A DNA stretch of 6,014 nucleotides, from the NCBI GenBank assembly GCA_001783355.1, contig MFMA01000054.1, positions 1-6,014 on the forward strand, written 5' to 3'. Below the pieces are notes generated by a model. That model was not told the DNA's origin and searched no databases. It saw only the letters and a list, made by a program, of their open reading frames with translations. Below, one piece after another: positions 4,813-6,014 of the stretch; within the stretch, counting starts at the first letter, position 1; every line of letters starts with the position of its first letter. A program made the translations under genes and the position numbers. Source of the stretch: Candidatus Kaiserbacteria bacterium RIFCSPLOWO2_01_FULL_54_20 (lineage in GTDB: Bacteria; Patescibacteriota; Minisyncoccia; Phycocordibacterales; UBA2100).

Positions 4813-5298
4813 GGAGAGTAGTTCGTTGCGTTTTCTTTCGAGACCCTGGAGAAAATCGACGAAGATTTCTTCAGGATGACGATGGGGATTTACGACGATG
4901 AAGATTACTTCTGGTCGCGCCCTCTTTTTTCGCTTGAGGTACTTAAGGAAGAACTTGAGAGTTTCAGCCGATGCCTTGACGTCAATCGGGATTCTAAATC
5001 CCTCTGTTATCTCAGCAAAATAGTCGGCTCCCTTTAGGTCTTCTTGCTCGTTCGCTTTTACTATCCGCACGAGGCATGTTGGGAACCTCCCTTTTGTCTT
5101 GAAGTCTTGGCAGATCCAGCCAAACAAGTATTCGGAGGTACGGCCACGCCGGACGCCCTTCTGGCCGCTAATCTTGTTACGCTTTTTTACAAGGTCGTGT
5201 GCTGCTGTATCAACTTGCAGGTTTTGTCTCTGCTCGTTTTTCCAGCCCCTTTCCTGCGCGTCTTTTAAGCTGTTTGGTAGTAGACGGAAATATGCCAC
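4792..5298 (-). CDS. Hypothetical protein with possible PD-(D/E)XK nuclease motif
   Basis: The frame is open further upstream, but the best start is GTG at 5298, with AAAGGGGG (5307-5314) 8 bases before it. That gives 168 residues (AYFRLLPNSLKDAQERGW...). A GTG at 5307 is the alternative. The TTG at 5424 would run through a repeat and is unlikely. Residues 10-55 are basic and soluble. Residues 89-110 read KGADYFAEIT then FRIPIDVKAS, that is D92...D106-x-K108 on two predicted strands, which resembles the D...[DE]-x-K core of PD-(D/E)XK nucleases. A strand VIFIVV (131-136) and a charged helical tail follow. The motif is suggestive, not proof; no family recognised. It stands alone with its own promoter and terminator. 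Confidence 0.75.
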   Translation of the reverse strand: MAYFRLLPNSLKDAQERGWKNEQRQNLQVDTAAHDLVKKRNKISGQKGVRRGRTSEYLFGWICQDFKTKGRFPTCLVRIVKANEQEDLKGADYFAEITEGFRIPIDVKASAETLKFFLKYLKRKKRARPEVIFIVVNPHRHPEEIFVDFLQGLERKRNELLSKRTAAE

Positions 5299-5323
5299 GA
5301 GTACCACCCCCTTTCCACCACAA

Positions 5324-5352
5324 AATATATAGCGCGGATTGAAAAAGAGCAA
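5324..5352 (-). promoter_or_regulatory. Possible promoter of the 4792-5298 gene
   Basis: Minus-strand TTGCTC (5347-5352, 3 of 6), 17 bases, TATATT (5324-5329, 5 of 6). The predicted start near 5317 leaves room for the AAAGGGGG ribosome binding site and the GTG at 5298. Overlapping TATATA registers make the exact -10 uncertain. Confidence 0.45.
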
Positions 5353-5384
5353 TAAATACGCTACTGTGCAAGAGTTCTTTAAAA

Positions 5385-5441
5385 GCCGAAGTAGGGCCGA
5401 CGCCCTAGTCGGCCTCCCGACCAAAGCGTCGGGACTCAGAT
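5385..5441. repeat. 57-bp double-hairpin repeat, copy 1
   Basis: Matches copy 2 (5817-5873) at 56 of 57 bases in the same orientation. It contains two adjacent perfect 7-bp hairpins with 6-base loops: GGCCGAC/GTCGGCC (5395-5401 with 5408-5414) and TCCCGAC/GTCGGGA (5415-5421 with 5428-5434). The four arms share the core CGAC/GTCG. AGGGC/GCCCT offers an alternative pairing. A T6 run (5441-5446) follows, just before the GIY-YIG start codon. Confidence 0.9.
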
Positions 5442-5449
5442 TTTTTAAT

Positions 5450-5713
5450 ATGGCTTGGGTCTACATACTTCAAACTAAGTCAGGGAAGTATTACGTCGGA
5501 AGTACCGAAAACATTTCAGCGCGTCTTCGGCATCATTTCGGAGGACATACCCCTTCGACAAAAAGCATGGGTGCAGAGAAGCTTTTGTTGAAGCAAGAAT
5601 ACAGAAATCTTAAAGAAGCTCGGTATATTGAGTCAAAAATAAAGAGTTTTAAAAGGAGAGATTACATTGAAAAAATCTTAAAAGACGGGTACATTAGACT
5701 AACGCCGTTGTAG
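5450..5713 (+). CDS. Small GIY-YIG nuclease-domain protein
   Basis: An 87-residue single-domain GIY-YIG protein (YhbQ/UvrC-N type), starting MAWVYILQTK. The GIY-YIG motif is V4-Y5-I6 and Y15-V16-G17 (YYVGST). R25 in ARLRHHF is the expected catalytic arginine, and E56 in KEARYIESKIK is a candidate for the metal-binding glutamate. The basic segment SFKRRDYIEKIL matches the usual C-terminal region. The family cleaves DNA or acts in repair; many small members have no known role. The frame is open upstream to a TTG at 5339 through the repeat, but the fold begins at the ATG at 5450. No Shine-Dalgarno precedes it. Its last 10 bases, including the TAG stop, are also the first 10 bases of tRNA-Thr(GGT). 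It is more AT-rich than most genes in the window, a hint of separate origin. Confidence 0.9.
   Translation: MAWVYILQTKSGKYYVGSTENISARLRHHFGGHTPSTKSMGAEKLLLKQEYRNLKEARYIESKIKSFKRRDYIEKILKDGYIRLTPL
5667..5695 (+). promoter_or_regulatory. Promoter of tRNA-Thr(GGT) inside the GIY-YIG gene
   Basis: TTGAAA (5667-5672), 17 bases, TACATT (5690-5695). The -10 box ends 8 bases before the tRNA 5' end at 5704, as at tRNA-Met. It would let the tRNA be made independently of the nuclease gene in which it is embedded. Confidence 0.55.
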
Positions 5714-5779
5714 CTCAGGTAGTAGAGCAGCTCCATGGTAAGGAGCAGGTCATCAGTGCAAATCTGATCAACGGCTCCA
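5704..5779 (+). tRNA. tRNA-Thr (anticodon GGT)
   Basis: A 76-nt cloverleaf: acceptor GCCGTTG/CAACGGC, D arm GCTC/GAGC with loop AGGTAGTA, anticodon stem GCTCC/GGAGC around ATGGTAA (GGT at 5737-5739), T arm ATCAG/CTGAT with loop TGCAAAT, U73 and encoded CCA. The D loop lacks the GG pair and the T loop has G in place of U55, the same paired change as in tRNA-fMet. Bases 1-10 overlap the end of the GIY-YIG gene. Confidence 0.94.
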
Positions 5780-5813
5780 ACTAGTAATTAGTGGATAACC
5801 ACTAGCCACTAGT
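5780..5813. repeat. Short CTAG-rich inverted and tandem repeats
   Basis: ACTAGT occurs at 5780-5785 and 5808-5813. Between them TAGTGG/CCACTA (5789-5794 with 5799-5804) forms a 6-bp hairpin with loop ATAA, and CCACTAG is tandemly repeated (5799-5812). There is no T-tract, so it is not an obvious terminator of tRNA-Thr(GGT). It lies 4 bases before repeat copy 2. Confidence 0.6.
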
Positions 5814-5816
5814 GTT

Positions 5817-5873
5817 GCCGAAGTAGGGCCGACGCCCTGGTCGGCCTCCCGACCAAAGCGTCGGGACTCAGAT
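5817..5873. repeat. 57-bp double-hairpin repeat, copy 2
   Basis: Identical to 5385-5441 except for G instead of A at 5839, which lies in the loop of the first hairpin, so both stems are intact. The two copies are 432 bases apart and bracket the GIY-YIG gene and tRNA-Thr(GGT). The second copy ends 18 bases before tRNA-Thr(CGT). Confidence 0.9.
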
Positions 5874-5891
5874 GGTAGGCAATTATTGTAA

Positions 5892-5967
5892 GCCGCCTTA
5901 GCTCAGTTGGTAGAGCGCATCTTTCGTAAAGATGAGGTCCCCAGTTCAATCCTGGGAGGCGGCTCCA
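5892..5967 (+). tRNA. tRNA-Thr (anticodon CGT)
   Basis: A 76-nt cloverleaf: acceptor GCCGCCT/AGGCGGC, D arm GCTC/GAGC with canonical loop AGTTGGTA, anticodon stem CATCT/AGATG around TTCGTAA (CGT at 5925-5927), T arm CCCAG/CTGGG with canonical loop TTCAATC, U73 and encoded CCA. It reads ACG codons and complements the GGT isoacceptor upstream. I see no convincing promoter of its own; it may be processed from a transcript that also covers tRNA-Thr(GGT). The remaining 47 bases to the window end show no gene I can support. Confidence 0.95.
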
Positions 5968-6014
5968 GAATCAAACTCAACGGCTTTTCGGAGGCCGACA
6001 GACGCGCGGCGCGA

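Noticed and set aside
5299..5424. N-terminal extension of the minus-strand 4792-5298 gene to a TTG at 5424
   Set aside because: It would run through repeat copy 1 and the predicted promoter, while GTG at 5298 has a well-placed AAAGGGGG.
5339..5449. TTG-initiated N-terminal extension of the GIY-YIG protein
   Set aside because: The extension translates the 57-bp repeat and the GIY-YIG fold begins at the ATG at 5450. The open frame is probably accidental.
5968..6014. Weak hairpin CGGC...GCCG and possible start of another gene at the window end
   Set aside because: The stem depends on G-U pairs, there is no start codon with a ribosome binding site, and too little sequence remains to judge.

Overview
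The window looks like a piece of a bacterial genome from a small-genome, candidate-phyla-radiation type lineage (Patescibacteria, Parcubacteria-like). That assignment is inference. It rests on compact gene spacing, short orphan membrane proteins, a GatCAB amidotransferase operon, a group I intron in a tRNA gene, some tRNAs without an encoded CCA, and a small stand-alone GIY-YIG nuclease. No rRNA or ribosomal protein marker is present to prove it.

Layout. Bases 1-2080 (+) hold an operon: the last 27 codons of a probable gatC, gatA (overlapping it by 8 bases), and 6 bases further on a membrane-anchored protein whose cytosolic domain carries an RX4H (HEPN-like) motif. Bases 2163-2734 (-) hold an unrecognised soluble protein with its own promoter and terminator. 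Bases 2821-2998 are non-coding: a hairpin-rich stretch bounded by a 14-bp copy of the 3' end of the adjacent tRNA gene, plus that tRNA's terminator. Bases 3012-3297 (-) are an initiator tRNA-Met split by a 214-nt group I intron. Its promoter lies face to face with the promoter of a nearly leaderless multi-spanning membrane protein gene (3341-3946, +). Then come tRNA-Met(CAT) (+) and, converging on it, tRNA-Asp(GTC) (-), which sits just downstream of another small membrane protein gene (4162-4704, -). Next is an unrecognised minus-strand gene with a possible PD-(D/E)XK nuclease motif (4792-5298), whose terminator hairpin swallows its own stop codon. The right end holds a 57-bp double-hairpin repeat, a GIY-YIG nuclease gene, tRNA-Thr(GGT) overlapping the end of that gene, the second copy of the repeat, and tRNA-Thr(CGT).

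How it fits together. Much of the window serves translation: GatCAB makes Gln-tRNA(Gln) and/or Asn-tRNA(Asn) by transamidation, and five tRNA genes (fMet, Met, Asp, two Thr) are present. The tRNA promoters, where visible, leave only 6-8 bases between the -10 box and the mature 5' end, and two of them lie inside the end of a protein gene. The most unusual signals are the intron-split initiator tRNA, a paired change in the tRNA elbow (apparent A18 with G55) seen in both tRNA-fMet and tRNA-Thr(GGT) but not in the other three tRNAs, and the two near-identical double-hairpin repeats bracketing the GIY-YIG gene.
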